This document shows positions 19,579-28,596 of a stretch of DNA of 64,000 bases, piece by piece (the first letter of the stretch is position 1; every line of letters starts with the position of its first letter). Where the stretch lies: positions 105,985 through 169,984 of the forward strand of contig FZRE01000006.1 of NCBI GenBank assembly GCA_900199655.1, written 5' to 3'. The notes beneath the pieces were generated by a model that saw nothing but the letters and a program-made list of their open reading frames with translations, had not been told where the DNA came from and made no database searches. Made by a program: the position numbers and the translations under genes. The DNA comes from Prevotellaceae bacterium KH2P17. Lineage in GTDB: Bacteria > Bacteroidota > Bacteroidia > Bacteroidales > Bacteroidaceae.

Positions 19579-20277
19579 TTAATTCAGACACTTTTTAATG
19601 ACTTCATCGCTGATACCGTTTTCTTTCATTCTTTCTGCAACGGCTTGTTTATAATTATTTACTTCATGGCAGTGGAATACCATGTGTCCAAGTTCCTCCA
19701 GGGCTTTTTCTATACGTTTTCTCCCTTGCTCCGTATTCAAGTCAATATCGGCAAACTTTGATCTGTCACGGTGGAGATTGAGGTAATATATCCCTCCAAT
19801 AATTAATGCAGATATAGCAGATATATCTATATCTTTAAATTTCCCCTCGTACGCATTGACAAGAGGTAATGTGTGCATTTCCCTGAGCATAGCTGTACGA
19901 ACCGTGGTTTCATTTCCTTCTGCAATTTCCCAACGCAGTAATTCCAACATTACGGATTTGTCTTGAAGTGCCTTATGTACATCCTTGAAAATGCTGATAT
20001 AGCCAAATTCAGAATCTGCAGGAAATTGAATGTCCATCAGAACATCCTTAAACCAATAGTCATACCTCTTAACGAATTCATCATAAAACTCACTAAGATT
20101 ATCATATCTGTTATAAAAGACAAGCGGTTCGATTCTGGCTTTCTTGATAAGTTCTGTCACCAGCATTGATGCAAAGCCTTTTTTCTTAATCAAACTTTCT
20201 GCTGCCTTGATAATGTCTGCCTGTATATCGACGTTTGTCCTTCTGTATCTTTTGGGTTTATTTTCTTCTTCTGCCAT
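19579..20277 (-). CDS. TetR/AcrR-family transcriptional regulator
   Basis: The 232-residue protein has an N-terminal TetR DNA-binding domain (residues about 14-60): DIQADIIKAAESLIKKKGFASM, cut here to note ADIIKAAESLIKKKGF, then LVTELIKKARIEPLVFYNRYDNLSEFYDEF. The C-terminal helical domain would bind a ligand. The start codon is immediately after the stop codon of the synthase gene, so both come from one transcript. A regulator tied to an alpha-oxoamine synthase may respond to that enzyme's product; this is inference. Confidence 0.8.
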   Translation of the reverse strand: MAEEENKPKRYRRTNVDIQADIIKAAESLIKKKGFASMLVTELIKKARIEPLVFYNRYDNLSEFYDEFVKRYDYWFKDVLMDIQFPADSEFGYISIFKDVHKALQDKSVMLELLRWEIAEGNETTVRTAMLREMHTLPLVNAYEGKFKDIDISAISALIIGGIYYLNLHRDRSKFADIDLNTEQGRKRIEKALEELGHMVFHCHEVNNYKQAVAERMKENGISDEVIKKCLN

Positions 20278-21510
20278 TTAAAAAGGTATTGATTTTCTGA
20301 TTTCCACAAGGGCGGTCACCAATTGCTCCAACTGTACTATTTCATGGGATGCCAATACACTGACTCTAAGCCGTGCTTCCTTGGTTCTTACCGCAGGGTA
20401 TGTGATACCGCTTACAAAGATACATCTTTTTTGCAATTCACGTGCTATTTCATATACTTTTCTATTGTCTCTGACCATAATAGGAAATATGGCTGATACC
20501 GAGCAACCTATATCGAAACCTTCTTCTGTCAGTCGAGTACGCAGATAGTTGACATTAGTCCACAGTTTCTTGCGAATCTCCGGACGTGTCTGTATGAGTT
20601 CCAAAGCCTTTAATGAAGAAGCTGCTACCTGTGGAGTCATTGCAGCAGAAAAGACATTGCTGTCAGCATAATATCTCAGATACTGAATCAGTTTTTCTGA
20701 TGCGGCAACAAAGCCACCGACACATCCGAAAGACTTACTGAAAGTTCCTGTAATAATATCTACTTGTCCCAAGCAATTATAATATTCGGCAGTTCCTCTG
20801 CCGTTTTCTCCCATAACACCAATGCCGTGAGCATCATCCATCATGAGAAGACAATTGTGTTTCTTGCAGACCGCAATGTACTCCGGAAGTTTTGATAAAT
20901 CCCCATTTTGGGAATAGACACCATCAATGATGACCAATCGAGTTTGATATTTTCCCATTTCTCGTTCAAGGATCATGTCAAGATAGTCAATGTCGTTGTG
21001 TCCTATATGTTTTACATTGGTTCCAATTAAACCACTTGTGGCACTGGTATGGATATATGAATCTATGTAGGCTATGTCATTTTTTCCCAATATAGCACGA
21101 AGCAGACCTGCGTTGGCACCAAAACCTGATGAGAATAGAATGGCATCTTCCTGTCCTACAAACTTTGCAATACCTCGTTCCAGTTGTTGGTGAATGTCCA
21201 GATAGCCTCCTATGGCTTGGGCGGCACTTGCCCCCGTGCCATATTTCAAAACGGCATTTATGCCAGCCTCCTTAGTTTCTGATCTTTGCGACATACCAAG
21301 GTAATCGTTGGAAATGTATGCGGAAACTTCACCGTCATAGCCCTCAATTTGCATCTTGGCTCCAACTCCTGTTTTCCCCATGACCCAATAACTCTTGCAG
21401 CCGAACTGCTCCATTTGGTCAATGTAACTCTGGAAGTTTTGGCTACGTTCGATAACATTCTCGTTTGGAGTAATCTCGAAATCCTTTAATGAAATAATTT
21501 TTTTGTTCAT
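20278..21510 (-). CDS. Alpha-oxoamine synthase family PLP enzyme
   Basis: The 410-residue protein is a fold-type I PLP enzyme of the family including 8-amino-7-oxononanoate synthase, serine palmitoyltransferase, 2-amino-3-ketobutyrate ligase and the autoinducer synthase CqsA. Visible signatures are YISNDYLGMS, GTGASAAQAIGGYLDIHQQLE, LLMMDDAHGIGVMGENGRG and the PLP-lysine motif TGTFSKSFGCVGG near residue 258. These enzymes condense an amino acid with an acyl-CoA. There are no biotin or sphingolipid genes nearby, so the product cannot be assigned. It heads a two-gene operon with a TetR regulator. AT-rich composition marks it as cargo. Confidence 0.85.
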   Translation of the reverse strand: MNKKIISLKDFEITPNENVIERSQNFQSYIDQMEQFGCKSYWVMGKTGVGAKMQIEGYDGEVSAYISNDYLGMSQRSETKEAGINAVLKYGTGASAAQAIGGYLDIHQQLERGIAKFVGQEDAILFSSGFGANAGLLRAILGKNDIAYIDSYIHTSATSGLIGTNVKHIGHNDIDYLDMILEREMGKYQTRLVIIDGVYSQNGDLSKLPEYIAVCKKHNCLLMMDDAHGIGVMGENGRGTAEYYNCLGQVDIITGTFSKSFGCVGGFVAASEKLIQYLRYYADSNVFSAAMTPQVAASSLKALELIQTRPEIRKKLWTNVNYLRTRLTEEGFDIGCSVSAIFPIMVRDNRKVYEIARELQKRCIFVSGITYPAVRTKEARLRVSVLASHEIVQLEQLVTALVEIRKSIPF

Positions 21511-21541
21511 ATAAACAATGTATATATAGTAAATAATGCTA

Positions 21542-21549
21542 CAAATATA
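21542..21549 (-). promoter_or_regulatory. -7 promoter element for the oxoamine synthase-tetR operon
   Basis: On the minus strand it reads TATATTTG (TAnnTTTG). The predicted start near 21535 leaves about 25 nt before the ATG at 21510. A 13-base A run (21579-21591) sits upstream. Confidence 0.6.
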
Positions 21550-21623
21550 GCGAAAATACTAAGAAAATACAAATTCTGAAAAAAAAAAAAACTATTTTTC
21601 TTGTTTTAAACAATATAAATTTG

Positions 21624-21631
21624 TATATTTG
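21624..21631 (+). promoter_or_regulatory. -7 promoter element for the lipoprotein operon
   Basis: TATATTTG on the plus strand, with a TTG about 20 bp upstream, fits the Bacteroidota promoter. The start near 21638 gives an 87-nt leader to the ATG at 21725. It is divergent from the synthase promoter, across about 75 bp of very AT-rich DNA. Confidence 0.6.
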
Positions 21632-21724
21632 CGACAATAAAGAAAAATATAACAGACCACACTGTAAAAAGGAGCGAAAACCGAAAAGCTATATGAGTAG
21701 GTTAAAACTTATATCCATATTGTT

Positions 21725-23092
21725 ATGAAATTACGTCTTATAAATTTTACAATGTTAGCAGTCATGTTTCTAAGTGGATGCACTGATGAAGTGGAAAATG
21801 TTGTTCTCCATGATAATCTTATGGAGACGCAAGTAGCACGTACTCGTGCAATATCTGAAGAAATGATTTCGGAAGGACTCCCTAAGGAACTTGTCATTTC
21901 AGAAGATATGAAGAAGATGAAAGAGTTGTATGCTAAAACTCATTCACAATCCAAAAGAGCACCTGCCCGCTTTGAGGATTACAACTCGTATGATGACACC
22001 TTCTGGAGTAATATGTTTGCTATTCGTGAAATACCAGCAACCATAAAGGTTCGTTCTATAGCTGCAAATGGATCAACGAGTGGATACGTCAACCTTTATT
22101 GTAAAGGAAAAGGGGCAGAGGTCTCTCTGAACAATTCTAATGATGCAAGGAATAATCGTTTTTACATTAAAGTTCTTCCCGCTTCTACAGGAATACCATA
22201 CCTTATCTATTCTACATCCTCAGGGACTCCTTTAACCGTAGGTTACTATACTAAAAAGCCGGATGAGAAGATATTAATGGCAGCAAAGGAAGAAAATGTT
22301 TCATTAATGAGTGCGGGATGGGATTTACTTCGGTCAAATACCTACAAGAACTATTATGCAATTCAAAGTGAAAGCTATTTGGGGCAGTCTGACCCAAATA
22401 ATTCTTGGTCAATTTTCTATTATGTTCTTGAAGCTGCAAGTGGAAATAAGGTTCGCTATGCTAAAAGGGTTGAAAATAAAGCCCAGCAGGAATTCATAAT
22501 AACTCCAGATGCAAAATTCGATATTATATCTTTAGAATACGATGTCGTTTCACCTTCTGTCAGTAAATCAACTTTTTCCAAAGTAATGACGGTAAAAAAC
22601 ACATCCTCACAAGAAAAAAGTATAAATGTTCCATTTGACTTTTATGAAATGGAAAATTCATTTTTTAATAGGAATTCTTGGAATGTTAATTTGAATTTTA
22701 GTAATCCAAGTGTCAAGTTTAAACGCCCTTCTGTTATAAGCGGTAATGTCGTATCCCCAGATGTGAATTCGTCAGAAGATGCTCTATTCGTAAGTAATGG
22801 GTATCAAAATATTAATAGACATGTTGTATATACCTATCCTATTAGATGCAAAGCTTCTTCTATAGCAAAAGTTACATTGAACTTTGTTAAATATAACGTA
22901 ACTATAAAGTATACGGCAAAGGCTCAATGTACTATTGATGGCAATGTTCGTGAATGTATCTTAAAAGGGACATGGACTGGTAGCATAATTGAAGATCCTA
23001 AGGAAGTACGACCGAAAGAATCAATTACATACACGCCCCTTGATTCGGATGGGGATATAATTTTGGAAAAAACATTGCCACTCCAAAGATAA
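21725..23092 (+). CDS. Lipoprotein with lectin-like N-half and aerolysin/ETX-like pore-forming C-half (putative)
   Basis: The 455-residue protein has a lipoprotein signal (lipobox LSGC, Cys19) followed by acidic residues (TDEVEN). Residues about 100-250 look like a beta-rich, lectin-like repeat region (GYVNLYCKGKGAEVSL; NRFYIKVLPASTG; AGWDLLRSN). Residues about 265-430 have the alternating Ser/Thr/hydrophobic strands seen in aerolysin/ETX-MTX2 proteins: KVMTVKNTSSQEKSINVPFD, then long strands, then YPIRCKASSIAKVTLNFVKY and VTIKYTAKAQCTIDG, matching in style the family's return strand. I infer a beta-pore-forming toxin displayed as a lipoprotein. The assignment rests on pattern recognition, so confidence in function is moderate. 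Confidence 0.6.
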   Translation: MKLRLINFTMLAVMFLSGCTDEVENVVLHDNLMETQVARTRAISEEMISEGLPKELVISEDMKKMKELYAKTHSQSKRAPARFEDYNSYDDTFWSNMFAIREIPATIKVRSIAANGSTSGYVNLYCKGKGAEVSLNNSNDARNNRFYIKVLPASTGIPYLIYSTSSGTPLTVGYYTKKPDEKILMAAKEENVSLMSAGWDLLRSNTYKNYYAIQSESYLGQSDPNNSWSIFYYVLEAASGNKVRYAKRVENKAQQEFIITPDAKFDIISLEYDVVSPSVSKSTFSKVMTVKNTSSQEKSINVPFDFYEMENSFFNRNSWNVNLNFSNPSVKFKRPSVISGNVVSPDVNSSEDALFVSNGYQNINRHVVYTYPIRCKASSIAKVTLNFVKYNVTIKYTAKAQCTIDGNVRECILKGTWTGSIIEDPKEVRPKESITYTPLDSDGDIILEKTLPLQR

Positions 23093-23122
23093 CTATATAT
23101 TAATCGTAATAAAGCCATAATT

Positions 23123-24817
23123 ATGAATAAGCTATATTATTTATTTATGGGTATACTGTTCATTACAATTATGAATAGTTGCTCCAACGAAGATATCGTA
23201 CCATCTATCGAGAGTCATTCTTGGGCAGAGGATATTATTCTTCAAAAACGCTCAACTTCAGTTCCCAAAGCTAAAAATATGCCTTTTAGGGCAATAAATA
23301 AAAAGCAAACACGTAGCTATGCTGGGAATAATGATATGATTGGAGATTCGGAAATACTTCTTGGTTATTCCTATACAGTTGGGAATTCAATAGTTGGTTC
23401 TATAGAAAACGTTAAGTTCCCAGTCTTAGACCTTAACAAGATTAAGACGAAGTATCCCACTTCAATAACAAGAAAGCAGTTAAACTCCACAGGTAATTAT
23501 GCTTTTTCGTATAATGGGATGTCGAGGTATGAAACAAACAGTCAAGTATCGAGAACTGTAAAAGCTGGGTTCAGCCTAAATTTAGGTCTGTTCAAGATTG
23601 GAAGAGAGAAAAAAATGACCGAATTGTTCAAGACTAGTTTTTCTTCAGAATCTAATTGCGTTTGTGGTGAATTAAACTTGGAAATTAAAGGAAGTCAATA
23701 TGAACTTTTGACGACAGCAGCAAAAAGAAAGATTTATGCCCGAGAGTGTTTAAGTGAGACTTTTCTTACAGATCTTTACAGAGGAACTATAGGAAATCTT
23801 ATTGAGGTATATGGACCATTTGTTTTAAGAAGTTATATCACAGGAGGTAAGGCTACAGCCTTTTATTCTGGTAGATCTGCAAAAGGTACTTCATCCGAAA
23901 GTAAAGAAAAGGGGTTGACTAATGATATTAACGCCTCTTTCACTTGGAAGTCAAATTCTGCATCAGGAAATCTTTCTTTTGGTAAAAACACAGGTTCTGG
24001 AAGTTCCTCACAGTATGAAACTCAAGAGACGGAAGTTTATGTTGAAACTTTTGGAGGAGACCCCGCACATAGAGTAATCGTTGCTCCCCAAAAATTAGAC
24101 AATCTTTCTGTCGATTTGTCCCCTTGGCTTAATTCGCTCAGTAATCGTAACTCTTATACAATTATAGATATTACTTCTGGATTCAACGAGGGAGAGGGCG
24201 GTCTATATCCCTTGTCTGATTTTATGTTAGAAAAGAATTTTCGATACAGATTGGATGACACAACAAATGGGTTCCTTGAATCATTTGATGAGGTTCAAGA
24301 TCCTAAAATTGAGATTGTAAAAGTCCTAGCGAAGACAACATCAACAGGAGAAAAGTTATACGAGATTGCTGCAATTTTAAATACACGACAGGGAGATAAA
24401 ATAATTCTCAGTGATGGGACATATCTTAACGCTTCTGATTCCGAATTGCGCACAAATAACGATAATCAGACAATGATGGGTAAAGTCCAAAAAATTTTTA
24501 CAAAGAAGAAAACAATCTTTCAAGGTTTAACTTTTTCAACGAATTACAATACGACATATAATCCCAATGTTCGTAAGCCTCTATGCATCCGTATGGATGG
24601 TTTTGATGAGAGCAAAATGACTCTATTCGAAGACCCAAATTCAAATATGAGATACATCTATGACTCTTCTAAGAAAATAGCCTTTTCATATCTGTACGAT
24701 CCAGAATATGGAGACGGAGTCCTGGATTATTATGGGATAAGGGATTGGGTAGAGTCACTTCCCAAGCGTAAAATATCTCTTATGATACTTCAAAACTATA
24801 CAATTATAGGACTCTAA
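23123..24817 (+). CDS. MACPF-domain lipoprotein (BSAP-like)
   Basis: The 564-residue protein has a lipoprotein signal with Cys20 (IMNSC). The central part (about residues 60-370) resembles a membrane attack complex/perforin domain. Its signature is VYGPFVLRSYITGGKATAFY near residues 229-248 (Y-G-x-x...G-G), and it has the beta-rich flanks ASGNLSFGKNTGSGSS and ETEVYVETFGGDP. Bacteroidales secreted antimicrobial proteins (BSAPs) share this domain and kill related strains by pore formation. The signature has Pro where Thr-His is usual, so it is a divergent member. It is 30 bp behind the preceding lipoprotein, in one operon. Other MACPF roles, such as host interaction, remain possible. Confidence 0.72.
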   Translation: MNKLYYLFMGILFITIMNSCSNEDIVPSIESHSWAEDIILQKRSTSVPKAKNMPFRAINKKQTRSYAGNNDMIGDSEILLGYSYTVGNSIVGSIENVKFPVLDLNKIKTKYPTSITRKQLNSTGNYAFSYNGMSRYETNSQVSRTVKAGFSLNLGLFKIGREKKMTELFKTSFSSESNCVCGELNLEIKGSQYELLTTAAKRKIYARECLSETFLTDLYRGTIGNLIEVYGPFVLRSYITGGKATAFYSGRSAKGTSSESKEKGLTNDINASFTWKSNSASGNLSFGKNTGSGSSSQYETQETEVYVETFGGDPAHRVIVAPQKLDNLSVDLSPWLNSLSNRNSYTIIDITSGFNEGEGGLYPLSDFMLEKNFRYRLDDTTNGFLESFDEVQDPKIEIVKVLAKTTSTGEKLYEIAAILNTRQGDKIILSDGTYLNASDSELRTNNDNQTMMGKVQKIFTKKKTIFQGLTFSTNYNTTYNPNVRKPLCIRMDGFDESKMTLFEDPNSNMRYIYDSSKKIAFSYLYDPEYGDGVLDYYGIRDWVESLPKRKISLMILQNYTIIGL

Positions 24818-24823
24818 ACGAGT

Positions 24824-24851
24824 AAGTGGGGTAAAATTTTTTATCCCACTT
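24824..24851 (+). terminator. Hairpin after the MACPF gene
   Basis: AAGTGGG (24824-24830) pairs with CCCACTT (24845-24851), with an AAAA/TTTT stretch inside extending the stem. It begins 7 bases after the stop codon, so it may partly separate the MACPF gene from the next lipoprotein gene. Confidence 0.5.
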
Positions 24852-24881
24852 GAAAGATATTTACTATAAAATAGAATTATT

Positions 24882-26285
24882 ATGCGCAAAACTCTAAAAT
24901 TATTACTCATATTGAGTGCAATTATTATGACAGCCTGCCATAATAATGAGCAGGAAATAGATATTAGTTGGACACAAGAAGCGGCAAGAATAGTTTACGG
25001 TGGCCTCAAGACTGATTTTGAACATAAAACAATCTCTCTTGATTTCTCTGCGGATACTCAAATCGAGTTATCAAGTTCATCAAGTGAAAATTGGATAAAA
25101 CCGACCGTTACTTTTTCTGAAGGGAAAGGGCAATTGAGCATTGAAATCTTGGAAAATAATACGCTTTCATCAAGAGAGGGAAAAATTATTTTTATAGCAC
25201 AGGGAAAGGTTGTTACTATAAAGGTTTTTCAAGATGGTAACCCAAAGGTTAGTGTAGATAAAAATATCTATTATCATGGGGCTAATAGTGGTAATGTTGA
25301 AATTCATGTAAAAGCAAAGGGAGAGTTATCCGCAGGAATTTACCCAACAGAATGTAAGTGGGCAAGAGTGATTAAGACTATTCCAAGTGGTGACAATGAA
25401 TACGCAATAACGGTTGCCATTGATAAAAATGAGGGGTTAGGTAGAGTCGCATCTGTTGATTTTAAAGTTGATGGGAAAACTGCAAATCAGGATTGTGGTC
25501 CATGCCTAGTTCAGGAGCCTGCACCTTTTACTAACACAACGACTATAATATGTGAGAAACCGGGCTGCTTACAAGTGCTCATGGGGAATGACTTAACCAA
25601 TCTTCGGCGTATCAGATCGCTTAAACTAATAGGTAATATTAATGGTCTTGATTTTCTCTTGTTGAGAAAATTATTCCTTGATATAACAGAAAGTTTCTCT
25701 CAATATCCTATAGATATCGATATTTCCAAATGTAACATTGTTACAGGGAATCAGAATCCTTATGAGTATTTTGGTTGGCAACCATCTAAAATATTTGAAG
25801 ATGTTTTTATGTATGATGAAATACCATCGGGAGTATTCAGCAATGCTAGTAATTTGAAGAACATTATTCTCCCTAAAAATCTGAAAATAGTTGGTTATTC
25901 TGCCTTCGCTGGGTGTAAAAGCCTTAAGACAATAGATATCCCTGCTGATGTAGAGGAAATTAATAGTAAAGCATTTTATGGTTGCATGAGTTTGCAAGAA
26001 ATAAACCTTACATCGAATGAGTGTCTTACCTCTATTGGAAATCAAGCGTTCACGACAAAATCCACATTGAATGAACTAACAATTCCAGCTACAGTTGTTA
26101 ATGTAGGAGTTGAAGCCTTCTTAGGTTGTTCTGTTTCAAAACTTCATCTTAAATGGTCAGAACCCCTTGAAGTTCGTATAGTTCCTAAAACAGATGGATG
26201 TACGCTCTATGTGCCTAAAGGTACAAAAGAACTTTATCGTAATACACGTAATTGGTCTAAGTTTCTAAATGTTATAGAGGAATAA
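24882..26285 (+). CDS. Lipoprotein with BACON-like domains and BspA-type leucine-rich repeats
   Basis: The 467-residue protein has a lipoprotein signal (MTAC, Cys19). Residues about 40-230 look like Ig-fold BACON domains (SENWIKPTVTFSEGKGQLSI; ISSREGKIIF-like pattern LSSREGKIIFIAQGKVVTIK). Residues about 305-460 hold LRR_5/BspA repeats: LKNIILPKNLKIVGYSAFAG, LKTIDIPADVEEINSKAFYG and LNELTIPATVVNVGVEAFLG. The C-terminal strand LYVPKGTKELYRNTRNWSKF is typical of BspA proteins. These are surface adhesion or recognition modules. Behind two putative pore-forming lipoproteins, it might be an adhesin, target receptor or immunity factor; the sequence does not decide which. Confidence 0.75.
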   Translation: MRKTLKLLLILSAIIMTACHNNEQEIDISWTQEAARIVYGGLKTDFEHKTISLDFSADTQIELSSSSSENWIKPTVTFSEGKGQLSIEILENNTLSSREGKIIFIAQGKVVTIKVFQDGNPKVSVDKNIYYHGANSGNVEIHVKAKGELSAGIYPTECKWARVIKTIPSGDNEYAITVAIDKNEGLGRVASVDFKVDGKTANQDCGPCLVQEPAPFTNTTTIICEKPGCLQVLMGNDLTNLRRIRSLKLIGNINGLDFLLLRKLFLDITESFSQYPIDIDISKCNIVTGNQNPYEYFGWQPSKIFEDVFMYDEIPSGVFSNASNLKNIILPKNLKIVGYSAFAGCKSLKTIDIPADVEEINSKAFYGCMSLQEINLTSNECLTSIGNQAFTTKSTLNELTIPATVVNVGVEAFLGCSVSKLHLKWSEPLEVRIVPKTDGCTLYVPKGTKELYRNTRNWSKFLNVIEE

Positions 26286-26384
26286 ATTATAAGGCAAAGG
26301 GACTCATCTGCTTATATGGCCCAAAATGCCTAATCATCGAATAGGGAAAATCCTTTTTTTCAATCTTCTCAAAATAGGCAAACC

Positions 26385-28595
26385 ATGATTTTAAGAAAAC
26401 AACAAGACGCAATGGACTGTGGCCCTTCGTGTTTGGCAATGATTGTCAAATATTATGGAAAAGATGTTGGCATAGATCAATTACGAAAAATCTGTTCCTT
26501 AGGAAAAGAAGGTGTCTCTCTTCTTGGTATCAGTAAGGCGGCTGAAGTCATAGGATTCAAGACGATTGGAGGACGTCTAAGTTTTGATATACTTGCTCAT
26601 AAAGCTCTTCTGCCTTGCATTGTTCATTGGAATCAGAATCATTTTGTTGTTGTCTATAAGATAAGGAAACACAATAAGGGGAAATATACCGTATATGTGG
26701 CAGACCCGGGCAAAGGACTTGTTACCTATACCCAAGAGGAATTCTGCGAACATTGGGTAAGCACCAAGACTGGTGGTGAAGAGAAAGGCATTGCACTTCT
26801 CCTTGAGCCGACTGAGCAATTCTATGCTCAACAGAGTGAAGAGATAGTCCCCACGAAAAACAGAGTAAAATTCCTTTGGGGGTATCTCAAAAAGTACAAG
26901 CGTTTCTTTACGCAGTTGATACTCGGCTTGTTGCTCGGCTCGCTCCTGCAGCTTATCTTTCCTTTCTTGACGCAAGCTATAGTAGATACGGGTATCGGTG
27001 GAAAGGACATCGGCTTTGTGTGGTTAGTGCTGTTGGCTGAGATGATGCTTCTGTTCAGCAGAACCGGCATTGATTTTATTCGCTCCAAAATACTCCTTCA
27101 CATATCCACACGCATCAATATCTCGCTCATATCAGACTTCTTCATCAAGCTGATGAAACTCCCGATGAAGTTCTTCGATACCAAACTGATGGGCGACCTC
27201 TTGCAACGCATTGAAGATCATCGACGTGTGGAGCAGTTCCTCACCTCAAGCAGTCTGAGTCTGCTGTTCTCGTTCTTCACCTTCCTTGTCTTCGGTATTG
27301 TGCTTGCAGTCTATAACATAGGCATCTTCCTTGTTTTCCTCTTGGGGACATCGCTTTATGCTGGATGGATTATCCTTTTTCTCAAAAAGCGCAGACAGCT
27401 TGACTATAAATACTTTGAGCAGGCAGGGCGAAACCGTAACGTTACCTACCAACTCATAGGCGGTATGCAGGAAATCAAGCTGCAAGGGTGTGAGCAGCGA
27501 AAACGCTGGGAGTGGGAGGATGTGCAAGCCGATCTATTCAAAGTTAATCTGCAATCACTCAATCTTCAGCAAGTACAACAAGCTGGAAGCATTACCATCA
27601 ATGAGGTAAAAAACATACTTATCACGGTACTTGCTGCCACTGCCGTGATACATGGCAGTATGACACTTGGTATGATGCTGGCAGTGCAGTATATCATTGG
27701 ACAGCTCAACAGCCCCGTAGAACAACTCATCCAGTTCATCTACTCTTGGCAGGACGTGAGCATCAGCCTTGACCGCATGAACGAAATACATACCGAGACC
27801 AATGAGGAGAATGCCGAACGGACACGTACCGACTATACGGACGAGACTACAGGAGGACATTCCCTCATGATAAAAGACCTTTCCTTTAAATACGACCTAT
27901 ACAGTTCGAAAGATATTCTCTCCAACATCAATCTGTCCATTCCCAACGGCAAGGTAACGGCAATCGTGGGAGCGAGCGGAAGCGGAAAGACCACGCTCGT
28001 AAAACTCTTGTTAGGGTTCTATGAACCTCTGAATGGAAGCGTTCAAGTCGGAAGTACCAATCTGAATGAATGCAATCTCGGCTGGTGGCGAAGCCAATGC
28101 GGTGCAGTAATGCAGGAGGGCTATCTCTTCTCCGATACCATTGCGAGGAATATTGCCATATCGGATGATGAACCCAATATAGAGCGTATCCGCCATGCTG
28201 CCCGTGTGGCAAACATCGCAGACTACATCGAAGCCCTGCCTTTGGCTTACAACACGATGATAGGACAAGACGGACAAGGCATCAGTCAGGGACAACGGCA
28301 ACGCATCCTCATTGCAAGAGTTGTTTACAAGAACCCGATGTTCGTTTTCTTGGATGAGGCGACCAATGCTCTCGATGCCAACAACGAACGAGCCATCACC
28401 GAGAAACTTTCGGACTTCTACAAAGGAAAAACCGTTGTCGTTGTGGCACACCGCCTTTCCACCGTCCGCAGTGCCGACCAGATAGTAGTGCTTGACGAAG
28501 GCAAAATCGCAGAAGTGGGTACACACGAAGAACTCACTTCCAAACGTGGAAAATACTTTGCCTTAGTGAAGAATCAATTAGAATTGGGTAACTGA
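26385..28595 (+). CDS. C39-peptidase ABC exporter (bacteriocin/RiPP processing and secretion)
   Basis: The 736-residue protein has all three parts of a peptidase-containing ABC transporter. The C39 peptidase is at residues about 1-140, with Cys12 in MDCGPSCLAM, His in NQNHFVVVY and Asp in VADPGKG. A six-helix exporter domain spans about residues 160-450. The ATPase has Walker A VGASGSGKTT near residue 528, signature SQGQRQRI near 632, and LDEATNALD. Such exporters cut double-glycine leaders and export the peptide. The precursor 3.1 kb downstream has exactly such a leader. An AT-rich 100-bp gap precedes it, with no clear promoter seen. Confidence 0.92.
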   Translation: MILRKQQDAMDCGPSCLAMIVKYYGKDVGIDQLRKICSLGKEGVSLLGISKAAEVIGFKTIGGRLSFDILAHKALLPCIVHWNQNHFVVVYKIRKHNKGKYTVYVADPGKGLVTYTQEEFCEHWVSTKTGGEEKGIALLLEPTEQFYAQQSEEIVPTKNRVKFLWGYLKKYKRFFTQLILGLLLGSLLQLIFPFLTQAIVDTGIGGKDIGFVWLVLLAEMMLLFSRTGIDFIRSKILLHISTRINISLISDFFIKLMKLPMKFFDTKLMGDLLQRIEDHRRVEQFLTSSSLSLLFSFFTFLVFGIVLAVYNIGIFLVFLLGTSLYAGWIILFLKKRRQLDYKYFEQAGRNRNVTYQLIGGMQEIKLQGCEQRKRWEWEDVQADLFKVNLQSLNLQQVQQAGSITINEVKNILITVLAATAVIHGSMTLGMMLAVQYIIGQLNSPVEQLIQFIYSWQDVSISLDRMNEIHTETNEENAERTRTDYTDETTGGHSLMIKDLSFKYDLYSSKDILSNINLSIPNGKVTAIVGASGSGKTTLVKLLLGFYEPLNGSVQVGSTNLNECNLGWWRSQCGAVMQEGYLFSDTIARNIAISDDEPNIERIRHAARVANIADYIEALPLAYNTMIGQDGQGISQGQRQRILIARVVYKNPMFVFLDEATNALDANNERAITEKLSDFYKGKTVVVVAHRLSTVRSADQIVVLDEGKIAEVGTHEELTSKRGKYFALVKNQLELGN

Positions 28596-28596
28596 T

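Noticed and set aside
26300..26384. Promoter just before the C39 exporter gene
   Set aside because: No TAnnTTTG element at a suitable distance was found. The exporter may be read from the upstream lipoprotein transcript or from an atypical promoter.
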